From positions 87,780-151,779 of the forward strand of contig CALTVC010000011.1 of assembly GCA_943912855.1 (NCBI GenBank): 64,000 bases of DNA. Direction: 5' to 3'. Of the stretch, positions 34,408 to 43,008 are shown piece by piece. Under the pieces are notes generated by a model. The model did no database searches, was not told where the DNA came from, and was given only the letters and a program-made list of their open reading frames with translations. The stretch's first letter is position 1; each line of letters starts with the position of its first letter. The position numbers were made by a program, and so were the translations under genes. This stretch comes from an uncultured Flavobacterium sp. (lineage in GTDB: Bacteria > Bacteroidota > Bacteroidia > Flavobacteriales > Flavobacteriaceae).

Positions 34408-34938
34408 TTAGTAATTTAGTGCGTTATCAGTGCTGCGTCCGAAGAAACGGTCGTCTTTATCAGTACGGCCGGCGTCTTCCATAGGGAATTCCTTGCGCAT
34501 AGGGAACACCTGCATTTCATCCATGTTAAGGATACGTTTCAGTTGCGGGTGGCCTTTAAAGATAATGCCGTAAAAATCGTACGTTTCGCGCTCCTGCCAG
34601 TTGGCTCCCAGGAACAGGTTTGTTACCGTGTCTATTTCGGGAGTATCGCCATTCAGGTAGCATTTTATGCGTACACGAACGTTGTCTAGCCAGTTGTGCA
34701 TGTGGTATACCACGGCAAACTGCCTGTCTTTTTCGTTGTCAGGGTAATGGATACCACAAACATCGGTAAGGAAGTTAAAACGAAGCGTAGCGTCTTCCTT
34801 AAGGAAACGTACTACATCATTACTCACTTCAGGGCTTACCTCAAACGAAAATATGTCCTTTATTTGTGTAAAACTGAAAACGCCGTTGCCGAATTTTTCG
34901 GTTAGTTTACTTTCTATAACAGTGGTTTCTAATGCCAT
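34408..34938 (-). CDS. nuoC: NADH-quinone oxidoreductase subunit C
   Basis: 176 residues of the 30-kDa type. The signature W-x-E-R-E-x-x-D-x-x-G-I is seen as WQERETYDFYGIIFKGHPQLKR near residue 115. It then ends in an acidic tail with RTDKDDRFFG. It is 22 bases before nuoD and overlaps the nuoB stop by one base. Confidence 0.95.
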   Translation of the reverse strand: MALETTVIESKLTEKFGNGVFSFTQIKDIFSFEVSPEVSNDVVRFLKEDATLRFNFLTDVCGIHYPDNEKDRQFAVVYHMHNWLDNVRVRIKCYLNGDTPEIDTVTNLFLGANWQERETYDFYGIIFKGHPQLKRILNMDEMQVFPMRKEFPMEDAGRTDKDDRFFGRSTDNALNY

Positions 34939-35489
34939 TATGATATGTTGTAAGAAGCCATTAATTCTTTATATTCAGGTGAACTCCTGCGACGTAGCGA
35001 TTCACTTTTTACAATTTCCTGTAGTTTAAGGATACCATCAAGGATTTGCTCCGGCCTTGGCGGACAACCCGGTACATAAACGTCTACCGGAATTACCTTG
35101 TCTATACCCTGAAGTACTGAGTACGTGTCAAAAACTCCACCAGACGATGCACATGCACCCACGGCAATAACCCAGCGTGGCTCTGCCATCTGCTCATATA
35201 CCTGACGAAGGATAGGTGCCATTTTCTTGGCTATGGTACCCATAACAAGCAACATGTCTGCCTGGCGTGGCGAAAAGCTCATACGCTCTGAACCAAAACG
35301 CGCAAGGTCATACGTAGCCGCCATGGTTCCCATAAATTCTATACCACAGCAAGAAGTAGCAAATGGTAGTGGCCAAAGCGAATTGGCACGGGCAAGCCCT
35401 ACTACATCTTCCAGCTTAGTAGCAAAAAAACCGTTACCCTGGATTCCTTCCGGGGTATCGGCCATTTTTATTTTTGATGAATCGCTCAT
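34938..35489 (-). CDS. nuoB: NADH-quinone oxidoreductase subunit B
   Basis: 183 residues carrying cluster N2, the last electron donor to quinone. Ligands are the Cys pair in TSCCGIEFM, the Cys in VGACASSGG and the Cys in VPGCPPRPE. The MGTIAKKMAPILRQVYEQM segment is typical. Length is normal. It is 53 bases after nuoA. Confidence 0.97.
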   Translation of the reverse strand: MSDSSKIKMADTPEGIQGNGFFATKLEDVVGLARANSLWPLPFATSCCGIEFMGTMAATYDLARFGSERMSFSPRQADMLLVMGTIAKKMAPILRQVYEQMAEPRWVIAVGACASSGGVFDTYSVLQGIDKVIPVDVYVPGCPPRPEQILDGILKLQEIVKSESLRRRSSPEYKELMASYNIS

Positions 35490-35542
35490 ACTAATTTTTA
35501 TTTTTGATAATCAGGGTAATGCCACAAAAGGCGTGCCTGATG

Positions 35543-35908
35543 TTACTCCCATTCTAAACCTTTTTTCTTCATAACATAGAAGAAGCCTACAATCAGGAAG
35601 AACATAAAAATGCCCATCTTGGCAAGGCCGGCAATACCCATTTCACGGAAGTTCACCGCCCATGGATACATAAAAATAACTTCTACGTCAAAAAGTACGA
35701 AAAGGATAGCTACAAGGAAGTATTTTACAGAAAATGGTATACGTGCGTTACCTACAGATTCGACACCGCACTCAAAGTTTTTGTCTTTGCTTGCCGAATG
35801 CCTCTTAGGCCCCAGCATGTTTGATATGGCTATTGTGCCTGCTACGAATCCTACGGCAAGCCCCATTTGCATTAAAATGGGTATCAGTTGTCCCTGACCT
35901 GTTTCCAT
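35543..35908 (-). CDS. nuoA: NADH-quinone oxidoreductase subunit A
   Basis: 121 residues with three helices. The long loop after helix 1 holds FECGVESVGNARIPFSVKYF, and helix 2 has ILFVLFDVEVIFMYPWA, both signatures of the family. As first gene of the operon it sits downstream of a -7-like box at 35936-35943. Confidence 0.96.
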   Translation of the reverse strand: METGQGQLIPILMQMGLAVGFVAGTIAISNMLGPKRHSASKDKNFECGVESVGNARIPFSVKYFLVAILFVLFDVEVIFMYPWAVNFREMGIAGLAKMGIFMFFLIVGFFYVMKKKGLEWE

Positions 35909-35935
35909 AAATGTGTGTATATGTAAATCAATTCA

Positions 35936-35943
35936 CAAATATA
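35936..35943 (-). promoter_or_regulatory. Probable -7 box of the nuo operon
   Basis: Read on the minus strand the bases are TATATTTG, a full match to TANNTTTG, 27 bases before the nuoA ATG. A matching TTG -33 element was not clear. Confidence 0.5.
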
Positions 35944-36145
35944 CGTGTGATTCGTAAACATATTCTATGATTTGTTAAGAGATACAAGGGATGGAGGCTA
36001 ATTTTTATCGGTTCTAAATAATCATTGTTTTCAGTTGAAGCACAGGTTTTGTGCGGAGTTGACAAATAACAATGTGTGCTGTTAATAAAATCTTAAACAA
36101 GATGTAAAAACGTTGTGTTTTGTGTGAATTGTTGGCAAAAAAAGA

Positions 36146-36163
36146 GCCACCCTATTGGGTGGC
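36146..36163 (-). terminator. Terminator of the cold-shock gene
   Basis: A 7-base stem (GCCACCC, loop TATT, GGGTGGC) is followed on the minus strand by a run of seven T residues. It lies 40 bases past the csp stop. Confidence 0.8.
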
Positions 36164-36202
36164 TTGCTCTTTAAAGAGGTAATCGTACTAAATATATATT
36201 AG

Positions 36203-36400
36203 TTACAGCGCTGTTACGTTAGCGGCTACTTTCCCTTTTTTACCATCTTGTTCTACGTAGCTAACTTTGTCGCCTTCGTTAAGGTTTGGCGATCCGTTAA
36301 GACCCGTAATGTGTACGAAGATGTCTTTACCTGTTTCGTCGTCTGTAATGAATCCAAAACCTTTAGATTCAATGAAAAATTTTACTTTGCCTGTACGCAT
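36203..36400 (-). CDS. Cold-shock domain protein (CspA family)
   Basis: 65 residues from the ATG at 36400 (MRTGKVKFF). The RNA-binding motifs are KGFGFITDD (RNP1) and DIFVHITGL (RNP2), so it is a nucleic-acid chaperone of the CspA type. A longer frame from 36433 would begin inside the -7 box, so I reject it. The leader predicted by the promoter is only about 25 bases, too short for the long thermosensor leader of E. coli cspA. Confidence 0.93.
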   Translation of the reverse strand: MRTGKVKFFIESKGFGFITDDETGKDIFVHITGLNGSPNLNEGDKVSYVEQDGKKGKVAANVTAL

Positions 36401-36430
36401 TTGTTGCAATAAAAAATTATTAATAATGCT

Positions 36431-36460
36431 CAAAGGTAGAATTATTTATCTCGAAAACAA
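36431..36460 (-). promoter_or_regulatory. Promoter of the cold-shock gene
   Basis: On the minus strand TTG (36458-36460), a 19-base spacer and TACCTTTG (36431-36438) match the Bacteroidota promoter consensus. Transcription would start near 36425. Confidence 0.7.
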
Positions 36461-36873
36461 GTTTTTGTGTTAAAAAATTTATTGGTTTTTAGTTTAATGC
36501 CTTTTTTTTTAAAATGTTGCAAAATACCTTACAGTTTGGCTTTAACGTTAATGCGTGTTACTACTGTGATTTGGGTGTTTTTTACGTACTTATAGAAAAG
36601 TTAAATTTTAACATTTATTGCGTTAAACACGCAAACGTATTCTTAGTACTCTTGGTATCTTCGCTAATGTAAACGAAACGTTTAAAAACGAGGGTGCAAA
36701 ACCACTAATGATTTTTTCTACTTCTGTAGAATTTGAGTGTAGTTTAGTTTAGGTAGTATTTAATGCTGAACGGGGTGAGAGCCGGTCAGCGATACAAGAA
36801 TTAAGAGAGAAGAAATCAAAAACCAATCAAATTAGTAAAATGCGTGATTCAACCACACGCAGTTTAATGGTGC
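36461..36873 (+). ncRNA. Non-coding gap with possible structured RNA (plus strand)
   Basis: This 413-base gap has no credible gene. On the plus strand three hairpins follow each other: TTCTAC-TTCT-GTAGAA (36716-36731), a two-tier stem GCTGA...CGG-loop-CCG...TCAGC (36764-36789) and GCGTG...CACGC (36842-36860), and then a bidirectional terminator at 36874. That order could be a small RNA of about 200 bases. No promoter was confirmed and no tmRNA, RNase P, TPP or cobalamin signature was recognised. A minus-strand -7-like TACGTTTG at 36626-36633 is also present. Confidence 0.3.
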
Positions 36874-36905
36874 AAAAAAAAGCCTGCTGATAAGCAGGCT
36901 TTTTC
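36874..36905. terminator. Bidirectional terminator downstream of the outer-membrane beta-barrel gene
   Basis: A perfect 8-base stem (AGCCTGCT and AGCAGGCT) has an A-run on one side and a T-run on the other, so it works on both strands. On the minus strand it ends the gene that stops at 36909. Confidence 0.85.
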
Positions 36906-36908
36906 TAT

Positions 36909-37547
36909 TTATAACGATAGCTGATAGTTAATCAGTAAAGCTATAGTATTGCTTTTAAAACCATCTGTGTTTTTAAATCCTTTTGTAAGGCCAAGATTGT
37001 CACGAAGTTCAAAGTTGAGTTCGTTTTGCGTATCTATCTTCCATCTGTAACCGGCGCCAAATGTGGCTCCGGCATTTATCTTCTGTATGTTATCGGCAGA
37101 ATTTCGTAGTCTTCTGCCTTCTACTTTAAAGGTATCATCTATAAATAATGATGCGTAGCCACCGCCCAATATGTATATACTGCTATTTTCCTTAAAAAAG
37201 AACTTGGCACTTACTGGTAGGGTCAAAAAATGGTTGTAATATTCTGCAGTGGAGGTGTAAAAAATGGGGTCGAACGTGTCGCTCATTTGAAAGTCCCTAC
37301 GGTAGTTTCGTTGCTCATAGTACAAACCGGTGTTTAGAGCAAAGTTTTTATGTAAAGGAAGCTCAAAAGTAAAGCCTGCCACACGTCCCGTCCATGGGTC
37401 GTAATTCACAGGGGCGTCATTTCGCATAAACGAAATGTTAGAGCCCACACTGATGCCCAGTTTAATTCCCGTTGCGGGTGGGGTGTCCTGTGCCGAGGCA
37501 AAAAATGGTAAAGCCACCATAGCAAGCAGCAAAAGTCTGTTTTTCAT
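36909..37547 (-). CDS. Outer-membrane beta-barrel protein
   Basis: 212 residues with a signal peptide (MKNRLLLLAMVALPFFASA, cleaved before Q20). The mature part has alternating beta-strands typical of small OmpA-like/PorT-type barrels (LGISVGSNISFMR, GFTFELPLHKNFALNTGLYYEQ, LPVSAKFFF) and ends in IALLINYQLSL, the aromatic/Leu terminal strand. Specific role is unknown. It is 35 bases downstream of the CarboxypepD-type gene. Confidence 0.8.
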   Translation of the reverse strand: MKNRLLLLAMVALPFFASAQDTPPATGIKLGISVGSNISFMRNDAPVNYDPWTGRVAGFTFELPLHKNFALNTGLYYEQRNYRRDFQMSDTFDPIFYTSTAEYYNHFLTLPVSAKFFFKENSSIYILGGGYASLFIDDTFKVEGRRLRNSADNIQKINAGATFGAGYRWKIDTQNELNFELRDNLGLTKGFKNTDGFKSNTIALLINYQLSL

Positions 37548-37582
37548 TTGGTTGATTTATATTAAAAAAGGTGTTACGCATT

Positions 37583-38785
37583 TTATTCTACCGATTTCAG
37601 GATTTTTTCCTCTGCAGCGGTAAGTAGCAAAGCGTTGCTGTTCTTCCAGAATTCTGTTGTAAATTTATTTCCTGCCGAATACAGACTCTTGCCTTTAAAA
37701 CGTGCTTTCTTGTCCGGAGTTTCTTCGGTTTCCTTATAGTTGTTTACTACAACATCACTCAGGAACTCCATTTCATCATCAATCTTGTCCCTGAACTCCA
37801 TGTGCATGCCCAGGCGACCTTTGTTGTATTTAATGATATACTTGTCGTTGTCATTAGTAAAAATGGTCTTCTTTTCGTTGGCAGTAAGCACTACATGAAA
37901 TCCAAAGAATTTTACATCTACCGTATTCTGTTTATACAGTGGGTCTATGGCATAGCTACTTTCCAGGATAAGCATGGTTTTGGTATCGTAGGTTACGCTA
38001 CCGCTATATAAACCCTTGCTTCCCGGTTTGGGGCTAATAGCTACAATCTGTAAGTCGCGACCGCTTTTGTCTTGCCTGGTTTTTAGTATAAAATTGTAGT
38101 CCTTGGAGTTGCCCAGTATTTTCTCGATTATCTTAAAATTATACCCACCTGAAATGGCATCGTCCAGACTGTAAAGGTTTACGTTTTCAAGGCTTTTTTC
38201 ATCCTCAGCGCTTATGCTGTCTTTGTTGTGGGTAAGGATGGCTTTATCTCCTTTTTTAACCAGTTTTAAGGCACGGCTTTGCTGTACGTACACATCGGCG
38301 GCACCGCTTTTTCTCTTTACATAAAAATCTACCAATCCGTCTGAAAAACGTGTGTACTTACCGTTAATTTTTACAAACTCCCTGTAGTAGGTGTTAAGCA
38401 ATAACGACTTCTCCAGCTTTTTTTTAGAGGCTTTTACAGCGCCACGCAGCAGTCCGTCTACAGGTACGTTGCTTACCACCACTTCTTCAAGGGTAATTAC
38501 ACTTGGCTCAAGGTTGATTTCTCCCGAAGCTTCTGCTATACTTACCGAAAAAGGTTTGTAATTAAGATGGCTAATGCTGAGTGTAGAAACGTTATCGGGT
38601 ACGGTAATCCTGAAGCTTCCCTCGGCATTGCTCACGGTACTTATGGTAGTGCCTTCTGCCGATATGGTAGCCATTTCTACAGGTTCGCCGGTAGTGAGGT
38701 CTTTTATTTTACTCTGAATGGTTTTTTGGGCGAACGCCGATAAGCCTGTGAAGAGCACAAGCAGTAGCAGGTATAGTTTTTTCAT
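37583..38785 (-). CDS. CarboxypepD_reg-like domain secreted protein
   Basis: 400 residues from the ATG at 38785 (MKKLYLLLLVLF), with a signal peptide ending SAFAQ. An upstream frame start at 38866 lies inside the aspS terminator, so I reject it. Residues 20-100 form a carboxypeptidase-regulatory-like beta-sandwich (IKDLTTGEPVEMATISAEG, SNAEGSFRITVP). Residues 115-400 resemble the DUF5686-type extension without a barrel: a YYREFVKINGKYTRFSDGLVDFYVK block and a beta-rich rest. Likely periplasmic or outer-membrane associated. Function is unknown. Confidence 0.75.
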   Translation of the reverse strand: MKKLYLLLLVLFTGLSAFAQKTIQSKIKDLTTGEPVEMATISAEGTTISTVSNAEGSFRITVPDNVSTLSISHLNYKPFSVSIAEASGEINLEPSVITLEEVVVSNVPVDGLLRGAVKASKKKLEKSLLLNTYYREFVKINGKYTRFSDGLVDFYVKRKSGAADVYVQQSRALKLVKKGDKAILTHNKDSISAEDEKSLENVNLYSLDDAISGGYNFKIIEKILGNSKDYNFILKTRQDKSGRDLQIVAISPKPGSKGLYSGSVTYDTKTMLILESSYAIDPLYKQNTVDVKFFGFHVVLTANEKKTIFTNDNDKYIIKYNKGRLGMHMEFRDKIDDEMEFLSDVVVNNYKETEETPDKKARFKGKSLYSAGNKFTTEFWKNSNALLLTAAEEKILKSVE

Positions 38786-38854
38786 TTGGTTTGAGATTTT
38801 GATGCAATATAGGATTTTAGGCAATAAGCATTTGTGCATCAGGCAAAAAAAATA

Positions 38855-38879
38855 CCCCCGCAACAAACTGTTGCGGGGG
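38855..38879 (-). terminator. Terminator of aspS
   Basis: An 11-base GC-rich stem (CCCCCGCAACA with its complement) and a 3-base loop, followed on the minus strand by eight T residues. Confidence 0.9.
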
Positions 38880-38901
38880 CTATGATATATAGTAATTAAA
38901 A

Positions 38902-40653
38902 TTACTGCTGCTTTACGCTGATAAAAAGTTCATCAAGCTGTTTGTTGTCTATGGTGCTTGGCGCATCTATCATAACATCGCGACCGCTGTTGTTTTTAGG
39001 GAACGCAATGAAATCACGTATGGTTTCCTGACCACCAAGGATAGCCGTAAGCCTGTCCATACCAAAGGCAAGACCACCGTGTGGTGGCGCACCGTACTGG
39101 AACGCGTCCATAAGGAAGCCGAACTGGTTTTTAGCCTCTTCTTCGGTAAAGCCAAGGTATTTAAACATAAGGCTCTGTGTAGCCTTATCGTGTATACGGA
39201 TAGAACCTCCGCCAATTTCGTTACCGTTCATTACAAGGTCATACGCGTTGGCACGTACAGCTCCCGGATTGGTTTCAAGCAGGGCAATGTCTTCCGGCTT
39301 AGGCGAAGTGAATGGGTGGTGCATAGCGTGGAAACGCTCGCTTTCCTCATCCCACTCCAGTAGCGGGAAGTCTACAACCCATAGCGGTGCAAATACCTCC
39401 GGGTTACGCAGGCCAAGACGTGTAGCCACTTCCATACGTAGTGCGCTAAGGCGGGTACGTGTTTTGTGTGCGTCGCCACTAAGTACTAATATAAGGTCGC
39501 CCGGTTGTGCACCGGTAACTTCGGCCCATTTTTTAAGGTCTTCCTGGTCATAGAATTTATCTACAGATGATTTTATAGAACCGTCAAGCTCATACTTGGC
39601 ATATACCATACCGGTAGCACCTACCTGAGGACGTTTTACCCATTCTATAAGTTCGTCTATTTGCTTTCGGGTGTATGAAGCAGCACCCGGAACGGCAATA
39701 CCCACAACAAGTTCGCTGTTGTTAAATACGGCAAACTCTTTGTGCTGGGCTACGGCGTTCAGTTCGCCAAACTCCATCCCGAAACGGATGTCCGGTTTGT
39801 CGTTGCCATATTTTTTCATGGCCTCATCGTAGGTCATACGAGGGAATGGCCCTGTTTCTATACCTTTAAGCTCTTTAAGCAGGTGGCTTGCAAGCCCTTC
39901 AAACATCTGGATGATGTCTTCCTGTTCTACAAACGCCATTTCGCAGTCTATCTGGGTAAATTCCGGTTGGCGGTCGGCACGAAGGTCTTCGTCACGGAAA
40001 CACTTCACAATCTGGAAATACTTATCCATACCACCTACCATAAGCAACTGCTTAAAGGTTTGTGGCGATTGTGGCAGGGCATAGAACTGCCCCGGATTCA
40101 TGCGGCTTGGCACTACAAAGTCGCGCGCGCCTTCAGGTGTACTCTTTATAAGTACAGGGGTTTCTACCTCAATAAAGCCTTTGCCCGAAAGATAGTTGCG
40201 TACTTCCATAGCCACTTTATGGCGGAAAAGCAGGCTGTTCTTAACCGGGTTACGGCGTATATCCAGGTAGCGGTATTTCATACGGATGTCTTCGCCACCA
40301 TCTGTTTCGTCTTCTATGGTAAACGGCGGAATCTGTGCCGCGTTTAGTACGGTAAGCTCTTTTACCAGTATTTCTATGTCGCCGGTAGCCATGTTAGGGT
40401 TTTTGCTTTCGCGCTCTATCACGGTACCTTTCACCTGGATAACAAACTCACGGCCCAGGGTAGTGGCAAGTTCCTGCACGGCTTTTTCGGTACGCTGCTC
40501 ATCAAAAATAAGCTGTGTAATGCCGTAGCGATCGCGTAGGTCTACCCAAATCATAAACCCTTTGTTGCGCACTTTTTGTACCCATCCGGATAATGTTACT
40601 TCCTGGTTGATGTGGCTGGCAGTAAGCTCTCCACAGTTATGGCTTCTGTACAT
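38902..40653 (-). CDS. aspS: Aspartate-tRNA ligase
   Basis: 583 residues from ATG 40653 (MYRSHNCGELTASHINQ). The anticodon-binding OB-fold comes first (VTLSGWVQKVRNKGFMIWVDLRDRYG). The class II core shows motif 1 (ETPVLIKSTPEGARDFVVPSR region), motif 2 (FRDEDLRADRQPEFTQID) and motif 3 (GLAFGMDRL). The bacterial GAD insertion lies between motifs 2 and 3. Length fits the bacterial type. It is divergent from the tlpA-like cluster, with heptameric inverted repeats in between. Confidence 0.97.
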   Translation of the reverse strand: MYRSHNCGELTASHINQEVTLSGWVQKVRNKGFMIWVDLRDRYGITQLIFDEQRTEKAVQELATTLGREFVIQVKGTVIERESKNPNMATGDIEILVKELTVLNAAQIPPFTIEDETDGGEDIRMKYRYLDIRRNPVKNSLLFRHKVAMEVRNYLSGKGFIEVETPVLIKSTPEGARDFVVPSRMNPGQFYALPQSPQTFKQLLMVGGMDKYFQIVKCFRDEDLRADRQPEFTQIDCEMAFVEQEDIIQMFEGLASHLLKELKGIETGPFPRMTYDEAMKKYGNDKPDIRFGMEFGELNAVAQHKEFAVFNNSELVVGIAVPGAASYTRKQIDELIEWVKRPQVGATGMVYAKYELDGSIKSSVDKFYDQEDLKKWAEVTGAQPGDLILVLSGDAHKTRTRLSALRMEVATRLGLRNPEVFAPLWVVDFPLLEWDEESERFHAMHHPFTSPKPEDIALLETNPGAVRANAYDLVMNGNEIGGGSIRIHDKATQSLMFKYLGFTEEEAKNQFGFLMDAFQYGAPPHGGLAFGMDRLTAILGGQETIRDFIAFPKNNSGRDVMIDAPSTIDNKQLDELFISVKQQ

Positions 40654-40701
40654 TATTATTGTATGTTGAAATTTCGAGTGCAAATTTAGAAAATGTTTTC
40701 G

Positions 40702-40775
40702 GTTTATGGTTTATGGTTTGTGGTTTATAGTTCTGAGTGAGCCAACCATAAACTATAAACCACAAACTACAAACC
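40702..40775. repeat. Inverted heptameric repeats between aspS and the tlpA cluster
   Basis: Four tandem GTTTATG/GTTTGTG units (40702-40729) face four AACCATA/AACTATA/AACCACA/AACTACA units (40744-40771) across 14 bases. The two blocks pair to form a long hairpin, followed on the plus strand by a T-run. The unit length (seven) and the GTTT core match the runs in the nuo operon spacers. Confidence 0.65.
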
Positions 40776-40858
40776 TCTTTTTTTAACAAACATTCCCTAC
40801 AGAGTTACGCTTTTCTCCATTACATTTACACTATAATATACAACGACACTAAAAACCT

Positions 40859-41845
40859 ATGAAAAAACTACTGGCTATTATGCTAATGGCATCTGCGGCA
40901 CTACACGCCCAGGCCGATAAGGTAAAATTTACCGCGGTAATTAAAAACCCTAACAGCGACTCGCTTGTTATTAAAACAAGGACTTTTAATAAAGTAATTA
41001 AAACTAAGAAAGCGGGTAGCTTCAGCGATACGTTTGCTGTGCCTGCCGATGGTTTTTACAGCCTTTTTGATGGTAAAGAGTACGGAACCGTATATCTTAA
41101 AAACGGTTATGACCTTACCATGACTATGGATGCTGCCCAGTTTGACGAAACCATTGCCTACAGGGGTAAAGGTGAAAAGGAAAACAATATTGTGGCTAAG
41201 CTAAACATAGGCATGGAGCGTCTTCAGGAAAAACTGGCTACACTTTCGGTTGCAGATCAAACCAAAGAAATAAACCAGTGGGTAGATGGTCTTGCAGCTG
41301 ATTTAAAAGCACCGGGTGTAGACGCTACGTTTGCTACAGCCATGAAACAAGAGCTTGATGGTGTAAAACAACAGCTTACCATGATGGCTGAGCAGGCTGC
41401 TGCTGCTGCTAAAATGAAAGGCCAACCTGCACCTGCTTTTACGTATGAAAACCACAAAGGTGGTACTACCAGCCTTTCTGACCTGAAAGGTAAATATGTG
41501 TACATAGACCTTTGGGCTACATGGTGTGGACCTTGCCGTCAGGAGATTCCTTTCCTGCAAAAGGTAGAGGAGAAATTCCACGACAAGAAAATTGCTTTCG
41601 TTAGCCTTTCTATAGATGCTATGAAAGACCACGACAAATGGAAGAAATTTGTAACCGATAAAAACCTTGGTGGCGTTCAGCTTATGGCAGATAAAGACTG
41701 GCAGAGTAGTTTCCCTAAGGCATTTGGTGTAAACTCTATTCCGCGTTTCATCCTTATAGACCCGCAAGGTAATGTGGTTGATGCCGATGCCAAAAGACCA
41801 AGCGACCCAGAGCTTACTGCTCAGCTTGAAACACTATTGAAGTAA
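40859..41845 (+). CDS. TlpA-family thiol-disulfide reductase, DUF4369 type (copy 1)
   Basis: 328 residues with a signal peptide (LHAQA near residue 19). An N-terminal DUF4369-like beta domain comes first (KVKFTAVIKNPNSDSLVI, GFYSLFDG...YLKNGYDLTMT), then a helical linker, then a thioredoxin fold with WATWCGPCRQE near residue 222. The CGPC motif and the cis-Pro (SIPRFILIDPQGNV) are intact, so it should reduce disulfides in the periplasm. It is the first of three tandem paralogues. Confidence 0.9.
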   Translation: MKKLLAIMLMASAALHAQADKVKFTAVIKNPNSDSLVIKTRTFNKVIKTKKAGSFSDTFAVPADGFYSLFDGKEYGTVYLKNGYDLTMTMDAAQFDETIAYRGKGEKENNIVAKLNIGMERLQEKLATLSVADQTKEINQWVDGLAADLKAPGVDATFATAMKQELDGVKQQLTMMAEQAAAAAKMKGQPAPAFTYENHKGGTTSLSDLKGKYVYIDLWATWCGPCRQEIPFLQKVEEKFHDKKIAFVSLSIDAMKDHDKWKKFVTDKNLGGVQLMADKDWQSSFPKAFGVNSIPRFILIDPQGNVVDADAKRPSDPELTAQLETLLK

Positions 41846-41866
41846 TATTTTTTTAGAATATATTTG
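41837..41866 (+). promoter_or_regulatory. Embedded promoter between TlpA copies 1 and 2
   Basis: TTG (41837-41839, in the last codons of copy 1), a 19-base spacer and TATATTTG (41859-41866) match the consensus. The 31 bases 41837-41867 are identical to 42917-42947. Transcription would start near 41871. Confidence 0.6.
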
Positions 41867-41868
41867 TC

Positions 41869-41902
41869 ATAACCCATGCCCACGGCGTGGGTTATGCTTT
41901 TT
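41869..41902 (+). terminator. Hairpin with T-run between TlpA copies 1 and 2
   Basis: ATAACCCATGCC pairs with GGCGTGGGTTAT (one G-T pair) around CAC, then GCTTTTTT. It starts at the predicted transcription start of copy 2, so it either ends copy 1 or forms the 5' end of the copy 2 mRNA. Confidence 0.75.
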
Positions 41903-41929
41903 TATGATACCAACAAATCATTTCTATTT

Positions 41930-42925
41930 ATGAAACAGCTTACCACATTACTGCTACTTGTTGCAACATTTGCGCTACAGGCGCAGGACAAACCACAAAA
42001 CTTTAAAGGTACCATTGCTAATAATAAAGCCGATTCGCTGGTGGTAAAAAGTCTTATGGGAAAATTCAGGATTGCTATACCTATAGATAAGCAGGGGCAT
42101 TTTACAGCTAACATTCAGCAAGGGGGGAATATGTTTAATCTTATATATGCCGATACTGAGATGGGTGTGTTTCTGTCTAACGATACCGACATGACCCTTA
42201 CTGCTGATGCCAAAGACTTTGTAGGTACGCTTACCTTTACAGGGGAGGGAGCTAAGGAGAACAACCTTATACGTACAATGGATAAAGAGACACGTGCTTT
42301 TGAAGCTAAGGCTATAACAGAACCGAATGTAACTGTATTAAAAGAGCAAGCCGATAAGCTCACTGCTTCTTGGGCAGAACAGATAAGCAAAGCAGGTTTG
42401 TCATTTATGGGGGCAAACTCCATAAGGATGATGCAGTACAGACAAAAGGAACAGCTTAAATCTGTAATTGATGGTATAGAAAACAGGCTGGCTTTTACGG
42501 GTAAACCTTCGCCACAGTTCAGTTATAAAGATGTAAATGACAAAGTGGTTAACCTGTCTGATTTTAAAGGCAAATACGTGTATATAGATGTTTGGGCTAC
42601 CTGGTGCGGGCCTTGCCGTCAGGAGATACCCCACCTGGAAAAGCTGGAAGAATCATTAAAAGGTAAAAAGATAGCCTTTGTGAGCCTGAGCATTGATAAA
42701 CCATCGGATACTGATAAATGGAAGAAAATGGTTGCCGATAAACATATGGGCGGTACACAGGTTATTGCAGACAACGCTTGGGAAAGTACTTTTGTAAAAG
42801 AATATAAGATTGAATCGATACCGCGTTTCATTTTGCTCGACCCGAAAGGAAATATCATTGACTTTGATGCCAAAAGACCAAGTGAACCTGAACTGACAGC
42901 ACAACTTGAAAAGTTGTTGAAGTAA
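41930..42925 (+). CDS. TlpA-family thiol-disulfide reductase, DUF4369 type (copy 2)
   Basis: 331 residues from ATG 41930 (MKQLTTLLLLVATFALQAQ). The longer frame from 41876 begins inside the terminator-like hairpin. The layout matches copy 1: DUF4369-like domain, helical linker, thioredoxin domain with WATWCGPCRQE and cis-Pro in SIPRFILLDPKGN. The C-terminal DAKRPSEPELTAQLEKLLK is almost the same as in copy 1, which points to fairly recent duplication. The protein is probably periplasmic and membrane-attached through its signal, or free. Confidence 0.9.
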   Translation: MKQLTTLLLLVATFALQAQDKPQNFKGTIANNKADSLVVKSLMGKFRIAIPIDKQGHFTANIQQGGNMFNLIYADTEMGVFLSNDTDMTLTADAKDFVGTLTFTGEGAKENNLIRTMDKETRAFEAKAITEPNVTVLKEQADKLTASWAEQISKAGLSFMGANSIRMMQYRQKEQLKSVIDGIENRLAFTGKPSPQFSYKDVNDKVVNLSDFKGKYVYIDVWATWCGPCRQEIPHLEKLEESLKGKKIAFVSLSIDKPSDTDKWKKMVADKHMGGTQVIADNAWESTFVKEYKIESIPRFILLDPKGNIIDFDAKRPSEPELTAQLEKLLK

Positions 42926-42946
42926 TATTTTTTTAGAATATATTTG
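42917..42946 (+). promoter_or_regulatory. Embedded promoter between TlpA copies 2 and 3
   Basis: Second copy of the block at 41837: TTG at 42917-42919, 19-base spacer, TATATTTG at 42939-42946. It again overlaps the final codons of the preceding gene. Confidence 0.6.
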
Positions 42947-42949
42947 TTC

Positions 42950-42982
42950 TACCCTGTGTTGTTAGCATGGGGTATTTTTTTT
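42950..42982 (+). terminator. Hairpin with T-run between TlpA copies 2 and 3
   Basis: TACCC...GGGGTA with inner imperfect pairing (42950-42974) is followed by eight T residues. The sequence differs from the hairpin after copy 1 although the promoter block before it is identical, so the pairing rather than the sequence has been kept. Confidence 0.65.
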
Positions 42983-43008
42983 AAAACCACCCCGTCTATT
43001 TTATTTAC

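Noticed and set aside
36755..36800. TPP- or cobalamin-type riboswitch reading of the GGGGTGAGAG stem
   Set aside because: The flanking conserved stems of those riboswitches are absent and no vitamin gene follows.
36461..36905. tmRNA or RNase P RNA in the csp spacer
   Set aside because: No CCA-type acceptor end, no tag frame and no conserved RNase P core was visible.
41876..41929. Upstream start for TlpA copy 2
   Set aside because: The extra codons lie in the terminator-like hairpin and would hide the signal peptide. ATG 41930 gives a normal signal sequence.
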